Source: Drosophila miranda
Lineage: Eukaryota > Arthropoda > Insecta > Diptera > Drosophilidae
Reading direction: 5' to 3'
Assembly: GCF_003369915.1 (NCBI RefSeq)
Contig: NC_046676.1
Span: forward strand, 6,820,001-6,884,000
Length of the DNA stretch: 64,000 nucleotides
Positions 1-14,600 of the stretch are shown piece after piece; positions within the stretch are counted from its first letter, which is position 1; each line of letters begins with the position of its first letter. Made by a program: the position numbers and the translations under genes. The notes under the pieces were generated by a model. That model did no database searches. It was not told the DNA's origin and worked only from the letters and a program-made list of their open reading frames with translations.

Positions 1-1426
1 CAGTTACTGAATCCTAAGCCTCGATCTCTCTATTTCTCCCAATAACTTTTCCATAGAAAGATAGAGAGATAAAACGGACGATGTGGTTTGGAAATAGCTA
101 ATATAGTGGTCTTTAGGTGAAAAGGAAATAGACGGAGTGCAGGAATAGTATCGTGTCGCGGGAGGTTCCAATGAATAGTACGGAGATCCAATTATTGTAG
201 TTTAATAATAATTCAAAGTAAAATTTTAAAAAGTTAACTTACAATTTAAAGATTTTTTATCATTTCAATAGAGAGACAAACGCGGAGACCTACGGCAAGC
301 GCATGAGCCAATAATAAAGGAAAGAAAAAGAAAAAAGAGCATATGGAAACTGAGCCAGATACTCTTAAATGAAAATTCCGCTTGGGATTTGCAGGCACTC
401 AATCATTCGGACCGTGATTGCCTAAGCATTGGGGTCCACAGGCAAATGATTGAAGGGCGCTGTGGGTGGTTAACCCTTCAGAACGAGCAGTAACGATGCC
501 AGGGCCTAATATGTCAACATGGCCAGCACGTTAGGTGGGCGTCCGGCTCGTCCCCTGTTTAGCCCGGCTTAGCCCCTGGCCAGGCCATCCCATCCAGTCC
601 CAGCCGCCGGCTCACAGTGGTCCAAAGTGGTGACAGTGCGTCGAATCATTCAAAATTCAAACACCGAACGGAGGTTCCCTTGACTCCATCCGGCCCTTGA
701 ACCAGTGTGCATTAGCAACCAGGACTCGTGCTGTTATTAGATGACGGCAGAGGTATAGAGAGGCAGATACGGAGGTGGAAGGAGAGAGGCTTAGACTAAA
801 TTACTGGGCGATTTGGAGGCTGCACTCGAGGGGGGAGAAAAATTGCCAAACAAGACAGGCGACAACTGAGCAACGTCCTGTGGGTGTTGCCCCGTCACAG
901 GCGTAGGCGTGGTCCTGGCCTTAACGAGTTTCCCCCCATGAACACACATACACACACATACCCCGGCTAAAGGAAAATGACTAATTTATGAGCCATCAAT
1001 CACGTGACTGCCTCTGCTATCAGGCATTTTGTGGCAGCCTCTACTGCCTCATGCCTCGTGCTGGTATCAGCTTTAATTTCCTCGCTTTGGGGGGCTGGTG
1101 AAGGAAGAGGTGAGACAGGAAGCGGAAGTTGTGCGGCTCGAAGGAAGCCGGCAAAGGCAAAGTGCAGGCACCGACACGCACCACGCACCACGCACCACGC
1201 ACCACGCACCACGCACCACGTACCAAGCACCTTACAGCCACGAACAGAAACCGGAAGAGGAACTAGAACAGCAGCATCACCAGCTCCCGACTTAATTGAA
1301 GTCTGCTCGTTGGGAAAGTTCATTAAAAGCATTGAAACTACATTAAACAAATGACACGCATACACCGCCTTGCCACTTGCTCCTTTTCAGTGTCCGTCTA
1401 TCTCTATGGCTCTTGTCATTGCCCTT
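1..1426. other. 3' flank of the MARCH gene, no coding gene seen
   Basis: This stretch lies downstream of the minus-strand MARCH stop codon and contains its 3' UTR plus flanking DNA. The overlapping open frames near 1000-1370 are created by a 7-bp GC-rich tandem repeat and have no recognisable protein features. If the Dpr gene extends to the left, this is also intronic DNA of that gene. I see no RNA gene or transposon. Confidence 0.5.
1177..1225. repeat. 7-bp tandem repeat (CGCACCA), 7 copies
   Basis: Seven consecutive copies of cgcacca run from 1177, the last with a single change (cgtacca). It is a short minisatellite just beyond the 3' end of the MARCH coding region. Because 7 is not a multiple of three, it opens several reading frames by chance, which explains the spurious overlapping frames here. 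Confidence 0.9.
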
Positions 1427-3780
1427 TTAGTTGCCGGCGCCTTCCGGTGGCTGCCCAGGATGATGATGCTCTTGGCTGTGCTGCTGCGCGGCCTTGCTCT
1501 CGCTCTCCCGGGCACTGGCGTCGGCAATCGATTCCACTGTGGCTGCAATGGCGGCCGCCAGCATAGCGCTCTCCATACGCTTGCCCCACTGACGGCCGGG
1601 ACTGCTCTCAAGCCCCTCCTCGCTGGAGGTTGTTGGCACAGAGGTCACTGCCGTGGTCGGCGCCAGCTTTTGCTGATCGTAGTGGGTGATCATGGAGGCG
1701 GAGAGCGAGCCGGCGTCCATCGCCAAGTGTCGCAGGCGACTCGGATTCGGAAAGGGACGCCGGTTCTCCAGAATCAACTTGATGTCTCTGGCTGACTGCC
1801 ACCAGCTGGAGGAAATAGGAGGATATGTATGGAGTCGTTCTTGGGGTTACGGATTTCCTTACCGATACCAAGGCGTCACTTGGGACTTGACCAGCATAAA
1901 AATATTGGCAAAGTAAACGGTTACCTGTGGAAGGCAGAGGCCGATTAGAGGCTAAGAATAGTACCTGGAAGAATCACTCTTACCGTCATGAACAGAAAGA
2001 ACAGCATCCAGGACTTTGTCCAGAGCTTGCTCATAGCCCAGGACTGGTTGTTCATGGCATAGTACTGGATGCCTACCAGCAGGGTGCCGATGATCCCAAA
2101 GGCCACCAAAGTGAGCAGCGAGAACATCTGGCAGTCCTCCTGCAGGGCCCGGCGGCTCATGGCCCGCGAATACCAAATTCGCAGCGACTGCAGACAGGAG
2201 TACCTACATCAAGAGGGAAAATGCACAATCACAATCAAAAACAGAATCAGAATCGGAATCAGAGTCCCAGTAAACCACTGACAAAGACAGGCCTTGCAAT
2301 TAGCAGGAGGGAAAAGGAAAAGCCGACTCAGCGGCAGCTCAGCTGATTAAAACGCTTCGGAGCTGTGAGCCGAGTGCGTCTTTGATCTCCTGCTGCTGCT
2401 GCTCCTTCCACTTACCGCAGTGTCTGCTCCGTGTTGTACTGGAACTGGCAGAGTTCACATAACGTGCAGTGCGAGGTGCTAATCCAGCGCTCCAGGCATT
2501 GCACATGGACATATGTCAGGGAGCCCTTGCACAAACAGGGCGACACCAGTCTGCAAACAAATCGGAATGAAAACATCAGCAGTGTGTGCGGCAGTTTACT
2601 CGTAGAGAAGCAAGAACAGGAAGTGGGCGGACGAGTGTGGGTGGGTGTGGGTGTGGGGTTGTGTAAACAGCGCCAACAATGAAAAATCAGGGGATTAAAA
2701 GACGGCGAACCAGAGAAAGAGACAGAGAAAGAGAGAGGCAGGAATCGCGAAAAAAGGAGCCAAGGGGGAGGAAGGGCTACGTGCAGTGTTAATTTTAATA
2801 ATTAAAATAAATTTACATTTGCTCGTTGGTCGTTCGCTAAATGCATTAAATGTCATGCAATTAATTTTTTGCACAATTTGCGGCTGCTCAAACGCAATTA
2901 AATGGAAGTGGATTTACCCTGGATATGCACAGCGGAAGCAGGGTATTCAAGGTACACCATTATCTCGATAAATATCGTTTTGACAGATACTCCCCCGTTA
3001 ACCCATTTGGAGTATACCTACGAAAAAAAAAAACCAACAAATATCCCCCAAATGACAGAGCCCTACAGGGTGAGCCCCTTTATCTCTGTCCTGGCACACG
3101 TCGTTGATAGATAAATAAATAGATAGGCCTTTATAACCAAGGGCTACTCACTGTTCGGGATTATCGGCGTTATGACAAATACGACAGACGAGCGAGCCCA
3201 GCGAGGACATTGACTCACTGGAGGCAGACACTTCGTTGTCGAGGTTGTTGCACTGTGTGGCCTCGTCGACAACGTGACGCAATGTGGCAAACGGTTCCGC
3301 AATCGTGGACATGGGTGTGCCGTAGGCCGAGCTGGTAGCGGCTGCCAGGGCAGCCTCGGTGCTGGCCAAGAGACGGCCAACGCTCTCATGTGGCACCCGC
3401 TGGAACTGGACACGTGGCTTGAAGCCCAGCGACATGGAGCAGTCAGTTTCCGGCTCCCGTGGCAGCTCAACATCCTTTTGAAAATCTTTTCCGAATTCAT
3501 TTTCGCCCTCGATTTTCGCATCCTTGTCCGCAACGCTTGGTTCCATAAGCTCCTGCCTGGCACTGATGCGGCTCCCCACAATGATCATGCCCGGTGGCGT
3601 ATCATCGGCACTGCTCGAGGACAGTGCACCCTCGAGCTCCTGCTCTAGGGTTGTGTCCTGTTTGAGGTCACCAGCAGTAACGGTGGTCTCTACTGTAGAG
3701 AGAGGGAACGGATACCTGAAATAGTATCTCATCTCAGACAGTACCCAACGCTCACACTCACCAATCTTCTCGCACTCCAT
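1427..3780 (-). CDS. MARCH-type RING-CH membrane E3 ubiquitin ligase, six exons
   Basis: Coding exons on the minus strand are 3780-3762, 3692-3152, 2550-2416, 2203-1984, 1924-1863 and 1805-1427. Phases agree at all junctions and the total is 1356 nt, or 451 residues plus stop. The protein has a long acidic, Ser-rich N-terminus (about 1-170) and a C4HC3 RING-CH zinc finger at about 176-221 (CRIC, CLC, VHVQC, CELC). Two membrane spans follow at about 258-278 and 297-318, then a basic linker and a low-complexity cytosolic tail. This finger plus two spans is the plan of vertebrate MARCH2/3 and MARCH1/8, which sit in ER or endosomal membranes and ubiquitinate membrane proteins. By remembered CG-number proximity it may correspond to melanogaster CG13442; that is a guess. 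Intron 1 (3761-3693, 69 nt) is a multiple of three without stops, so its retention would keep the frame. The gene appears nested antisense to a Dpr gene. Confidence 0.93.
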
Positions 3781-6700
3781 TACTCTTTAGAAAATCCTTT
3801 GGGTAGTTTGTTCCAAAAATAATTATACCAAAAATTTTAACACATTGTCTGTTTAAAATTGAGAATGCTTTAGCTATCGTTTCTATGTTTTTGCTATGAG
3901 ATAAATTCAGCTTTTGAAGTGTAGCTCACGGAATGCTTCCTGATTCCAGGAAATACTTACCGAAAGTCATTTACAACTGGAGGGGGTTTTACTCCATATC
4001 GATCCACGCTCGTGCCAGAATCAACAGTATATGGTATAGTATATAGCTGCATCCGTTTTTCGGACGGTCCCTAATGGAGGCAGTTATGCATGCGCTGGCT
4101 GAAAAACAAACTTGTCCTCGGGCTAAGTCGCAAACATTAATTGTAATTGACAGACTGGAACCGCGCCCTGTCAGTGCCCCCGAAGACATGCCTTCCCATT
4201 GCCCGCACTGGCACCCAGCTCTGAGTCCTGTACCATCCTCCGTTCTCTAGGACAGGGCTGCATCCATAAACTCAAAATTGAAAGTGTAACAGTTACGGCA
4301 AATAACTTTGCCGGCGCTTGGCTTCCATTATGCGCCACTCCGCTCCAAGGCGGAGTGTAATTTATGCCCGTGCCGTTAGTTCGTTAGCCCGGGCCCCCTC
4401 CAACACCCGATCACCACCCTTTTGGCTGTGTGGGAGGTAGTCTGATATTACCATATCAACTGGCACTCCACCTCCCGCCTCCGTGTTTGGCCCTCGCTGG
4501 TTTGCATTTTTCGCCTTTTTTTTAGCTGCCCTTGCTGGAAGCCGCGCGGAATCCGCTTGTTCAACTTGACTTCACAGGATTGTCCATTCACTGTTGATTT
4601 ATTACGCACCGAGTGCCGCCAACATTTTCATAAACGCTTCATGGCGCTACATCAGCGAACATGAGCACGAGCAATTTACTCTTGTAATACCAACAACAAC
4701 AAAAACAGCAGAAAAACAACAAAGAAAAGCGTATATTAAACAAAGTTTTAGGCCTTCTGGAAAGGCAGTGAACCCTTTTTAATGCCAGTATACGGAAGAC
4801 AACCTTCATACCCCATCGAAACAACACAAAGCCTGAAAGGAAAAAACGAGTCAAAATCTGTTCACAACTCTGTTTACAAACTGCTCCAAAAAAGTTGCCA
4901 TTGAAGTCTTCATCTGGCAACTGTCGCTGTCGCCCCTGGCGGAAGGGAAGAATTTAATTTGTACGAGTATCGAGTTCATTAAGTGGATGCGAAGTAATTT
5001 GCCAATTGGAATCCTTTTCATGAGAACCGCATGGGAATCGAGTCGATTTTCCGTTCATTCTCGCACCATTTCCTAAGCTCGGACAAAGCCAGTGGCTGGC
5101 TGGGCTGTAACAAACTAACAACTGCAACTGTAACAGCAACTGCAAGTGCAACTATTTTTTGGCTCTGTCAAGTGGGGTTGGGTCTAACGTCCTTTGGCTA
5201 GAGACGCAGAAAATGCGTCAGCGAAGTTTTTAATGTATTTTCGCCAAGTTTTCCACACGCTCGCCCAAGCCATCACACAGACATACAAACAGCGGAAACT
5301 TCTTTCATTTTCCAGTGCTGTTAGATGACAGAAAAACAAAAAGAAAGTAAGAGTCAGAGTTAGGAGGCAGGAAGCAGGAGGCACGCAAAGCGAAAGTTTT
5401 TGGCCGCACAGCGCTCAGCCACAACGAACACAAAGTGTTAAATAATATAAAACTATGCTTGTGGTATTTATTTAAACCTAAAGACATTACGGAAATTATA
5501 CCCAGAGCAAAGTTTCCCTCCACTCACGGGAATTCAGCAACTCGGAGATTGGGGATCCAGCTTGACAGGGGATCTGGCTTTACCTGAGCAGGGCTTTAGC
5601 CGTCTCTCGTCTGGGGTTGGAAAACTTTTCACTTTTGATTTCTGCAGATTCCAGCGGCAAAATGAAATATTTAAGTGCGCGCCAGGGCCAGAGCAACGGG
5701 CCTGGAATATCAATGGGACCTTCTCCTAGTACTTCTTTATTTCGACTGAAATGGCTGCTGGAACTATTGAGTTGCCATCCGGATAGTTATTTAGTGTGTG
5801 CCACATCCCTTTTTAGCAGTTAATTTCGAGCTCACTTTATGGCATTGCTCATACGCAGTGTGTGCCGGCGACAATTGTCCGATGGAACGAAATGAAATGG
5901 GTAAATCTGTGGCACAACAATGATAGCCAGGATTTGAGCGATTTAATTTACATCTGGCCAGGCCAGGACAGGCCAGGACATCGGCTATGGGCATAAAAGC
6001 GACAGCACATAAAAGTTTTACAAGCGAATGATTTTTATTTTTACGTATTACGTGACCCGCCTGCAATGGGTGCTGATTCCGAATCGAATGAATTTATTAG
6101 AGGGCCAATCCTTTGGATCCCGCCCCCGAGTCCGAACCCGAATGCGTATTTGGCACATAGTTGAATGGTTTACTTTTAAGATGACTTTTGTTTTTGGAAA
6201 AAACCAAGCCCACGGGGCTGAGCAATTAAGTTTATTAATGAGGCAGCATATTTTCAACTTTAATGTTGACAGCCAGCAAACATTTAAAGTTCGCAGGGAC
6301 AGAGGGTAGAGCAGAGACGGGGCTGGGGACAAAACTTTTGCAATGTAATTAAAATTGAGTATCACAATAGCCGGGAACAACGGAAACAACGAGGACAAGA
6401 ACTAAGGTCATCAAATAAATTGGCAACAATGTGCCGAAAAGGGCACACAAAAGTGTGCCAGGGCTCGATGCCGATGCTGGGCCGCAAAACGAAATCTTGG
6501 CCCAGTCCAGGGAGAGACACACACAAAATCATGGTTAATGGCTTTCCCCGAAAGATTTTCCAGCTAAGGGCGAAGGCCAAGGCGCTGGGCAATCAAATGA
6601 AAATGTAATTCAAGGAATAATAAAAATGCTTCCAAATAAAGGCTGAAGATGGCGTCAAAGCTGTCTCATTGCTTGCCTTTCTTTCGATTTTTCCATTTCC

Positions 6701-7407
6701 ACCATTTCTCCGATTCCACTTTGGTCAAAAGGATTGAAGGCTATTTAAAACAATTGAAAATTGCGCTGAGACAGGCAGCTTAGACGACATTTGGCATTCG
6801 ACTGACTCACCGAGTGACCTTTCAACTAGTCGTCTGGCTTAAACAGTAGCCAATTGTTAGGGCCAATTTATATGACGGTCTCTGAGAGCGTCCTTCATTT
6901 CCGGGTAACGTGGCGCATACGCGCGCGCTGGTCCTTTCACGCTCTAATGTACACGGATTATGCTCGGCAACTTTTCGTGGTTGTTCTTCCCGTCCTTTGT
7001 CTCTCCTTTGGCGCCTGTGCGTTGTTTGTTTGTTGATTAAATGCCAGAAACAAAAAGCAAAATGTTAAAGATTAACCAGAGCCAGGAGCAGGCGGCAAGC
7101 GGCAAGAAGACACCAAGAAAAAATGAGCGGAAAAGAAAACTTTACGCTTTGTTTTTCATTTTACCCACCTCATCCTCGTCCTCGTCTTGTTTCTGTGTAT
7201 ACCGCCGTCCCTCTTATTTAAGTGGTGTGAATAGCAACAGCGGAAGACACAATCCGCAAAAAAAAAGACACATGGGAGGGGAAAAACTTTTAAGTGCGGA
7301 ATTTGTAATGCTCCCCGAACTCGGAACTTCGCCGAGGCGTAAGCAATGTAACTGAGGAAAGCACTTCATGGCAATTTTCTCTTCTGCTGTTCCTGTTCAC
7401 GTTCTAG
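3781..7407. other. non-coding DNA between MARCH start and first visible Dpr exon
   Basis: This contains the MARCH promoter and 5' UTR side plus probable Dpr intron. I searched it for the missing 5' half of the first Ig domain (a frame carrying the first Ig cysteine followed by a splice donor) and did not find it. Short open frames here lack codon structure or splice context. A TACGAGTA octamer lies at 4962-4969. Confidence 0.5.
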
Positions 7408-10400
7408 GTCTCCTGGATACGCAAACGTGATCTGCATATACTCACCGCCGGCGGCACAACCTATACATCTGATCAGCGTTTCCAGGTGAGTTCTACCCGA
7501 TAGGGGAGTACGAGTACCTTAATATTGGATTCAAATGTTTTCTTTTTTATGTACAGGTCCTGCGACCTGATGGCTCGGCCAATTGGACTCTGCAAATAAA
7601 GTATCCCCAGCCCCGTGACTCGGGGGTCTACGAGTGCCAGATCAACACGGAGCCGAAGATGTCCTTGTCATACACCTTCAATGTTGTGGGTGAGTAGCCG
7701 CCCCGCACACAGCCCTGAGGCTTTCCATATGAAGGTCGCCCTTCTCAGTCCGCTATTGATAAGTGATGATCCTCCAAAATGCATTGGAGCATATCTTTGC
7801 CTCCTAGCCTCGCCTTGGAGCCCCACAAGGCAGCATAATAAGTGCATAAGTATCCCCTTAAGGCACACATTTGTTGCAAAATATTATCCTTGAAATATGT
7901 GTCAGCCTTTGATTATAATCAGAACCTTTTACATTACCAAACACCCAATCGAAAGAGCATGTAACGAGGGGAAAACTCTCTCAAAACTGGTCACAAGCCA
8001 CTGAAGTGATTACTTTTATGTGTTACGAGAGAATGCTTCATCCCGACCACTATTACATGTACTCTGGAAGTTCCAGCTTGCCAGGCAGATTTCAGGAGCT
8101 TAAGGAAGCCATACAATATTCATGTTATGTGCCCCTCAGTAGTTACCCCTCTCTGCACGTGTGTGGCCCGCTTTTAACTGGTTTCTGGGGCGTCCTCTCC
8201 AGCTCGTGATTATAAAATTTTCAATTCGATTATGTGCAAATTGGACTGCCGAGCAGCCGAGCAGTTGAAGATGCTGCTGCTGCTGTTAAGGGGATATGTG
8301 ATTATGTGGAAGCTCTTTATGGACATTACTTACCTCTGGGTATTGTAATTAGTTTGCACTCAACTTGGGGCTGAGGTCGAAGACGACCCTTCTCACACAT
8401 TGTGCCCTTGCCACGTCAGCAGTTCTGGATGGATAGCCATTCATTGCATGGTCTTTTAGAAGATCTTTGGGACGACCCAAGCTGACGGCATCTGTGAACC
8501 AACCTTTGTGGCTTTTTCGGTGCATTTTTATCGAATTTTGTATTAGCAAAATGCATTTAGCTAAAAGCTTCTGGTGCGGAAGAGTGCCCCCAATGAGCTT
8601 ATTTGATCTCTGATTTCCCCCGCCCCACGTCCTTCTACCAGTACTCGAACTTGTGTGTATGCATGGATGTTGTTTTAGCCACATGGACAAGCGACTTTCG
8701 GTCAGAATAAAATGCTTTGGTCAGCTCTGACTCGGTTATGAATCTTTTAGTGCTGGCAGGAGAACCAAAGAGAGCTTTGCATATAAGTTTACACGCATAC
8801 TAAACCAACAGCAGACCCTTGACAGACTGGCAAACCCAACATCAAGCCAGACCCACTCATGGGTAGAGACACATAGAAGTCATAAATATTACATTTGCGG
8901 AAATGCAAATGACTGCCAAACTGGTGCATATGAGTATATACGAATGTGTATATGTATATGTGCACCCATGGTAGGTGTATTCCCAGAGCTTCCTTCCACG
9001 TTCGCACTCATTTGAATGCCCAAAAAGAAGTGTGCATATACTCGTACGAGTAAAATATTCGACATGCCACTCATGCGGAAACAGCAAACAGCAGGTCAGT
9101 GGTGCACAGTGGTGTGCGAACAAACAGTACAGGGAGGCATTTTAGGTGAAACTCCGTCTATTGCATGCAAAAGATAAATTTAATGGGAGTCAACTAGCGT
9201 TTAACAGTCTGCACAGAACAGTTGTACAGAACCTCCGGTAAATGGGAAAATGATAGTAAAAAGGTATTCAAAAATGTATGTCCGAGTATGTCCTCAAGGG
9301 GAATTTCTTGACCTGACCTTTCAATCCTTTTCGATAGCATTTAATACGCAGCAGTGGCAAATAAAAACAAAAGAATATGAGAAAATAATACGATTTTTTC
9401 AGTCTCTATATATTTGATGATCATTCGATGACATTTCCATTTTGAAACTGATTTTTCTGCTCCAACGGATTCGTACTGAGTCCTTAAGGGAAGGCTAGAG
9501 AAGGCAGTGCTCTCATTTCTTACAGAATTAGAACTCCAATAATGTGCATTTATTTTTGTACGCAATTTGACACTCTAGTGTTTCCACTGTGCGGTGTCTG
9601 CTGCCATTGTCGCGTTGCAAACAAGTTTGTTGTTATGCCAGAAATTTTTTATGCGCTTATGCAAATAAAAAATTGCACTAAAAATTCCATAAATTTGTGT
9701 TTTTTCCCACTCTTCTGCTGCTTCTTTTCGACGCCACTGAAATTCTATTACACGCCCGTCAGTCAGAGGAGTGTGCGGTAACACAGTGTGGAGAGACAGT
9801 GGGGCAGGGGCAAGACTCCAAGAATGATACACAAAATAGCGCCAGGCTGACCAGCGCATCATAAACATAAATCGCCTCCGCCCACGCCCCCGCCGTCGGT
9901 TCTGTACTGGGCCTCCTCTTTCGTCCTGGCAGCCATATTTTTGACATTTTAATGCAACAGCAGCCGCTCGCTCCATTGCTTAAATTACCAACTTTATGTT
10001 CTCGACTCTGAGACTCTCAGAGTGAGATGCGGGGGTAGGGGTAGCCCCACCTAGGTGCTACAGAGGAGGGAATGTTTATATGCCGACAGATATGTAGCTG
10101 GAGACGACCCCCTCGTCCTCGATTTAATTTCGAATTTAAGGCAAATTACCAAACGCGCTGATAAAGTGAGCAAATTGTAAATTAAATTATGTGTCCCTGC
10201 ACCAGTCCCACTCAAACTGAGCGACAGCGGCTGGCAGAGTGACAGTGACAGTACCAGGACAAGGACAAGGACAAATATAGTGAGAAACAAGGAGAAGGGA
10301 GAACGAGACCCGAAGCTTTTGATACTCTAACTGATAAAAGCTTACAAAAACAGTTTAAGACCTTATGAATTCAACCTCGTATGAGTCTCAGCTTCCGGTA

Positions 10401-11606
10401 TCGATGAAAGTTTCTTAGATAAATATAAGTGCTCGACTGAAAGTTATTGGCGTAATCGTAATACTCTCTGGCAGAGTATACTCGTATTAAGAAAAAGAAA
10501 GGTGTTGTTGAGCTTCTGGAAAAATTTGTTTACCAGCGCGAATGTAATCAAGCGTAAGCGCTACCTTCCTTAGTTAAGGATGATTTGGAGGGGGGAAGGG
10601 TTGGGGGATTTGGTTGAGACTTCTTGGAAGAGGGGAGAGACTGGAAGGATAAGGGAAAAACAAATTGCAAAAGGCAACGCAGAGTGGAAAAGCTGCAGCT
10701 GTCAGAGAGAGAGAGAGATAGAGAGAGAGAGCGGGGTATTGAAGGCAATTTGAATACGTGGCTGACGAGATGGAGATGCCAAGTAGATGGCTCATTTCGG
10801 ACTTGATAAAGCAACACTCTGCTGATGCTGCTACTCCTTCTCCAAACCGAGCTGTTCCTAAGATGTCCTTAAATGCTTCTGCGATGCTGTTGACATTACC
10901 AGCAGGCAAATTGCATGCAATCAAGCGCACGTAATAATCCCAGCTATGGTAGGAGTAGTCACTGCTTCATTTTCCATACTTTCTGCATGACAGCATATCA
11001 GGGAGTAGAATAGGTCCAATCACTGGTAAATTTCATAAGATAAATCCTTTTCCGTACCTCAAATTTATCGGGATCGCAAGTCTCTCCCGTCAATAAGCAC
11101 ATAATTGCGGCTTATAGAAACCCATTAAGTGACATTGCCAAAAACAACGAATTTTTTCAATATTCTGTGAATTAAGGGGGTTCAGGGGTGTCTTGCGGCT
11201 AAAAAACAACAGCTAAGAATATGCTGGCAATTTTGATGATGCACCGAACTGAAAACACCTTTGCCAGTTGAAGGATTTCTTCCTGAATGCAAAATGGTAC
11301 GTAATATAAGCCGAGCAGCTTTAGGGGATACGAAACTTCTACCATTTGTGGATACTTGAGCCTGAAATGCTCCGAACGGGGATAATGAATTTTTATAAAT
11401 ACTTGTGTTGCATAATCTAACAGCAGAAGCAAGAGCTTTGTCAGGAGCAGCAGGTCCGGACAATTTTCCCGACAATCAAATGTTTTACTTCCCATTTCGT
11501 TCATTTGCTTCTCAAATTACATTCTCCGTCGAATGCCTAGACCAAAAAATGCCCCAATGATAAATTACTGAGATATTGCACAGCGGAATAGCAGAGGCAG
11601 ATACTT

Positions 11607-11648
<42 letters not shown>

Positions 11649-14600
11649 AGAGGAAATGATTAATGTCTCTGCAGTATCGTCGAATTATTAATAATAATAA
11701 TAATCACAACAATGGGGGATACCAAATAGGCTTGGAAAGGGACTCGGGCCATGATGATGATGTTTTGGGCATTTTCATTTTACCATTGTTGGGATGGGTG
11801 GGAACGGGAATGGAAATGGAAGTGGCACTGGGACTGGGATTGAGCCGGATCTGGACAGGCAAATAAGAACTGAATGGAGTGAAGTGGATTCATCTAAGGA
11901 GGAGGAAGACACACAAATACTTCATCAATTGTGCTGCTGGCAATGCGGCTGACTTTTACAAATTGAATTTGTTTATTTGATTTGACAATTAGTTCCGAGC
12001 AATTGGAGCGCCACAAAAAGTTGCTTCCAATTAATTGTTCTCCAGAATTTAAAGACTTAAACAATTTAATGCCTACAGATCCTTTTCGCCCTAGTTCGGA
12101 ATGGTTATTCGGGCAATAAATACTCAGATGTTGTTACATGTGTACAAACATGCATCAACATTGCTGAAGGGTAATAAATTTTTACAGCCCTTACAGCAGG
12201 CAGCATTGAGAGTAAGGATACCCGAGAGCTAGGCTGCAACGCTCCTCGGTCTCGGTCTGGCCCCAAAAAGTATGCCATGTCGGGGCCCGGGCTTGTGCAA
12301 AGTTCATTGCTCTAAATGTTTATGGCCATATAGGCTTATGCGCATTTTATGCGCGAAATCAAGAAAAATGAAAATGCATTCTCCTCCATCTCCATCTCCG
12401 CCTTCTGCATCTGCTCTTCTTTCCAAGTTCCTATTTTCCGCTTTCTGCTGCGGCTGCACAAAAATATTCCAGGGCCTCACTGCTACTGAGCCTGGGCCGA
12501 AGCCCACGTCGTCCTGACTCGTGTGTAAACAAGACTCAGTAAGGACTTTGTTTGCTCTGAGATCCAGGAACAGGAACAGACACATGCACAGTCGTTCTGA
12601 CTTTGGCATGCAGCCAGCAGTAGACTTTGCAATTTTTTTTGGCATGGGTCAACTGTGGCCGTGTCTAATGAAAACTTCAAACAGCTGTGGGTCTGGCCAG
12701 AATCATGGGCCTAGAATCGGCTGGCCATAATGCAGCTCCTCATTCATAATGCAGCTCACCAATTGCCGGGAACACTTAATCTAATTATAGTTAAATAAGC
12801 AATTTCCTTTGGGGAGATCCACGCCACTGCACGCCGTGGCCATGCAGCAAACTGCTCGCATTTATGTTCCCTGTCAGCAGGTAGGGCATTAGGCAGCAGG
12901 AGGAGTCTTAGCCAGAGTCAGAGTCGAGAGATGGAGCCATTTCTGCCGCATGCGGGCTTCCACATATATTCACACCTGACCCAACCACACCCACACCCTG
13001 CCACAGCACCCGTGCTTCTCGTGGGAACCACAAGCGCGTTGTCAGCTGCATGTGTGCGGCAATAATTTTCCCAGCCATTCCTGTCTGCCTTTTGTTGGGG
13101 TTGCCAGAAGTCATAGACGGTTAGCTTTCGCTGCCACAATTGTTTTGCCAGGTACAACAACCATCAGAAGCAGCAGCTGCCACGGGGTTGGGGAAACAAC
13201 AAGAGCAAAAACAACAACAGTGTGCCATACTCAGCGCTTTTCTCTAGAGTGGAGCGAAGCGAGTCCTGTGCGGGTCTATAAAACAGCCAGATAATCGTCC
13301 AGCGTGTTCGAATTCCATTTGGGGTTTGTTCTCGTTCTCCCCTTCATTTTGTTATGCCATTGTTCGCTCTTCTTTGTTTCGAGGATGTGTATTACTTTTT
13401 CCACTTGGCATTTCATTTAGATTAACATTTTTGGGACCCAGTCTGATCTACCATTCCCACTCACACTCCATAATTCACACACACGCACGCACACAACACC
13501 TGATTTAAAGGCGAAAGTTCACTAAAAATGTAATGTGTATTCCTACTAGGGATACCTGCTAATTTGATTTTATTATATCTTTTGTTGAGTTGAAAATGGA
13601 GGAAAGCGCACTTCTTAAATGAATAAAAGTACTTCTTGATCCAGTTAGTTACTGACACTACTTTAGATATATTGAATCAATTGTTAATACGAAGCCTATA
13701 TACCCCCTGGCAATAATACCCTGGGCTCTATGAGAAGCGCTCCTTTTGAGTTCATGCAAAGTATGAAACAATTTTGTAACATATTTATGTATGTGGTATT
13801 TCGCAAAAAGATTTTTTCAAGCTTTCAAAATTCGTTTTTTTCGCTCAGTTCTGCCACACGATTGAATGGCAGGCAGCGGCAGCTGCCACAGCAAAGCTTA
13901 GCCACATCAATGCGTGCGTGTATGTGTGTATGCCGCAGGAGTCCTATGTACAGATGTTCCAGTTGCAATACCAGTTCCCCTGCTCTCTCTCTGATCCCCC
14001 GCCTATCCCCCCGGTGCTGCAATTTATTTCCACAGGCTTTGCGGTTGTTTAGGACCTGCGAAAGTTTTTCCTCTTGCCAGTTTACGAGACAAGAGTGAAA
14101 GTGGAACAGCAATGGAAGAGTTGCTGTTTGTTCTCCATTCCCGTTTGCTCCTCGATGTTATTTAGCACTTGCATTAGAGGTAGAGGGAGGGCTGTGTGGG
14201 GGAATAGGATGAAATGAGGAAAGTCGATGGCAGAGACGTTTTCCATTAAGGCAACTGTCAGCAATCATAAGCTTTAAGGAAAAAATCGCATTTCGAAGCC
14301 GTCCACGAGGATTTTTCCCAATTGAAATCATTGACGCTGGAAACAACAAAAGGCACTTCAATGTTGACATTTTGATTTTGGATTCAAATGGAATAGAAAG
14401 CAGAAAACGAAATTCACAGCACTTTCTCTTAGACGATTCCACAGAGATAGCAGAAGAAAAAAAAGAAGCGAAGTGCAGGTAGTACCACGGGGCGTACGAC
14501 TGTCTTTTATATGGCATAACAAAAGCTTATCGCCAGCATAATAGAGACACGCTTCTGTGTAATAAAGTAGGGCCCTTCCCCAACCTTCTCCCTTACCACA

